Origin: Nitrososphaerota archaeon
GTDB lineage: Archaea > Thermoproteota > Nitrososphaeria > Nitrososphaerales > CADDZS01
Assembly (NCBI GenBank): GCA_027886795.1
Contig: JAPCJU010000107.1
Location: 1-5,090, forward strand
DNA length: 5,090 nt
Direction: 5' to 3'
Part shown: positions 4,881 through 5,090 of the stretch, one piece after another
How positions within the stretch are numbered: the stretch's first letter is position 1
Layout of the letters: each line of letters starts with the position of its first letter
Notes under the pieces: model-generated
What the model saw: only the letters and a program-made list of their open reading frames with translations
What the model was told of the DNA's origin: nothing
Databases searched by the model: none
Position numbers and translations under genes: made by a program

Positions 4881-5090
4881 TGCTTCGTACGAGTTATTAT
4901 TTAAACTGTTTAGATCGAGTAGGATATCATTTTAAAATTGATTTGAATACAAGGAAAATTGCGGACCTGAAAAATCTCGATTTGTCAGTTGTGAATCTGG
5001 TAATCTACGCCGCCATCGTTACCTTGGTTTCCTTTGCTGTTTGTTTTCTTGGAACTAGGTATTTGGTTTCATACCTCCAGAAAAAGAAAA
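4880..5090 (+). CDS. N-terminal part of a membrane protein, possibly a GPT/MraY-family phospho-sugar transferase
   Basis: An open frame from ATG 4880 runs off the right edge (70 codons seen). It ends with a hydrophobic segment (about residues 37-57, VVNLVIYAAIVTLVSFAVCFL) followed by GTRYLVSYLQKKK. A first transmembrane helix followed by T..L..YL and a basic cluster is how archaeal UDP-GlcNAc-1-phosphate transferase-like (GPT/MraY, glycosyltransferase family 4) proteins begin, but too little is visible to prove it. The start is unsettled. ATG 4880 overlaps the TTG start of divergent ssb and would place coding sequence across the shared TATA-like element. TTG 4943, TTG 4982 or GTG 4991 would put the start just before the membrane helix, as usual for that family. 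That a membrane protein is encoded is fairly secure; its function is a guess. Confidence 0.55.
   Translation, partial: MLRTSYYLNCLDRVGYHFKIDLNTRKIADLKNLDLSVVNLVIYAAIVTLVSFAVCFLGTRYLVSYLQKKK
4896..4906. promoter_or_regulatory. TATA-like sequence shared by divergent ssb and the membrane-protein gene
   Basis: ATTATTTAAAC on the plus strand reads GTTTAAATAAT on the minus strand, a near-symmetric TATA element. On the minus strand it is about 21 bases from TTG 4880 and 39 from TTG 4862 of ssb. On the plus strand it could serve a start at TTG 4943. A second AT-rich element, TTTTAAAATT, lies at 4930-4939. Confidence 0.4.

Overview
The window looks like part of an archaeal chromosome, most likely from the TACK side (Nitrososphaerota/Thaumarchaeota or a relative). 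The evidence is an archaeal-type S-adenosylmethionine synthetase, an archaeal Fe/Mn superoxide dismutase closest in pattern to the Sulfolobus enzyme, a single-OB-fold SSB of the crenarchaeal type, methionine synthase encoded as separate N- and C-terminal genes, and TATA/BRE-like promoters close to start codons. Archaeon is near certain; the phylum is inference from remembered family patterns.

Layout. On the minus strand from about 2446 down to the left edge lies a compact three-gene cluster of the MetE superfamily: a MetE N-terminal-domain-like protein (2446-1433), a zinc-site-bearing MetE C-terminal-domain-like protein (1429-173), and the first 65 codons of a third MetE-like protein that resembles the short 'core' methionine synthases (195 to beyond position 1). 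Genes one and two are 3 bases apart; genes two and three probably overlap by 23 bases. The last two appear to start at TTG codons preceded by Shine-Dalgarno-like sequences. Divergent from this cluster, on the plus strand, is S-adenosylmethionine synthetase (2611-3798). The divergent intergenic region carries a striking imperfect 36-bp inverted repeat (2505-2540) between the candidate TATA boxes of the two transcription units. A GC-rich hairpin (3811-3833) followed by T-rich sequence ends the synthetase gene, and superoxide dismutase (4460-3855, minus) converges on it with a TATA box at the spacing expected of a leaderless transcript. Next comes a 101-residue OB-fold single-stranded-DNA-binding protein (4880-4575, minus) with a T-tract terminator, and finally the 5' end of a plus-strand membrane protein that runs off the right edge.

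How the genes work together. The left half is a methionine/SAM module: the MetE proteins would methylate homocysteine to methionine and the divergent synthetase would convert methionine to SAM, so a shared operator between them makes sense. The SOD and SSB are stand-alone housekeeping genes (oxidative defence and ssDNA protection) with their own promoters. No tRNA, rRNA, CRISPR array or mobile element is visible. No gene-free stretch reaches 300 bases; the largest is about 164 bases (2447-2610).
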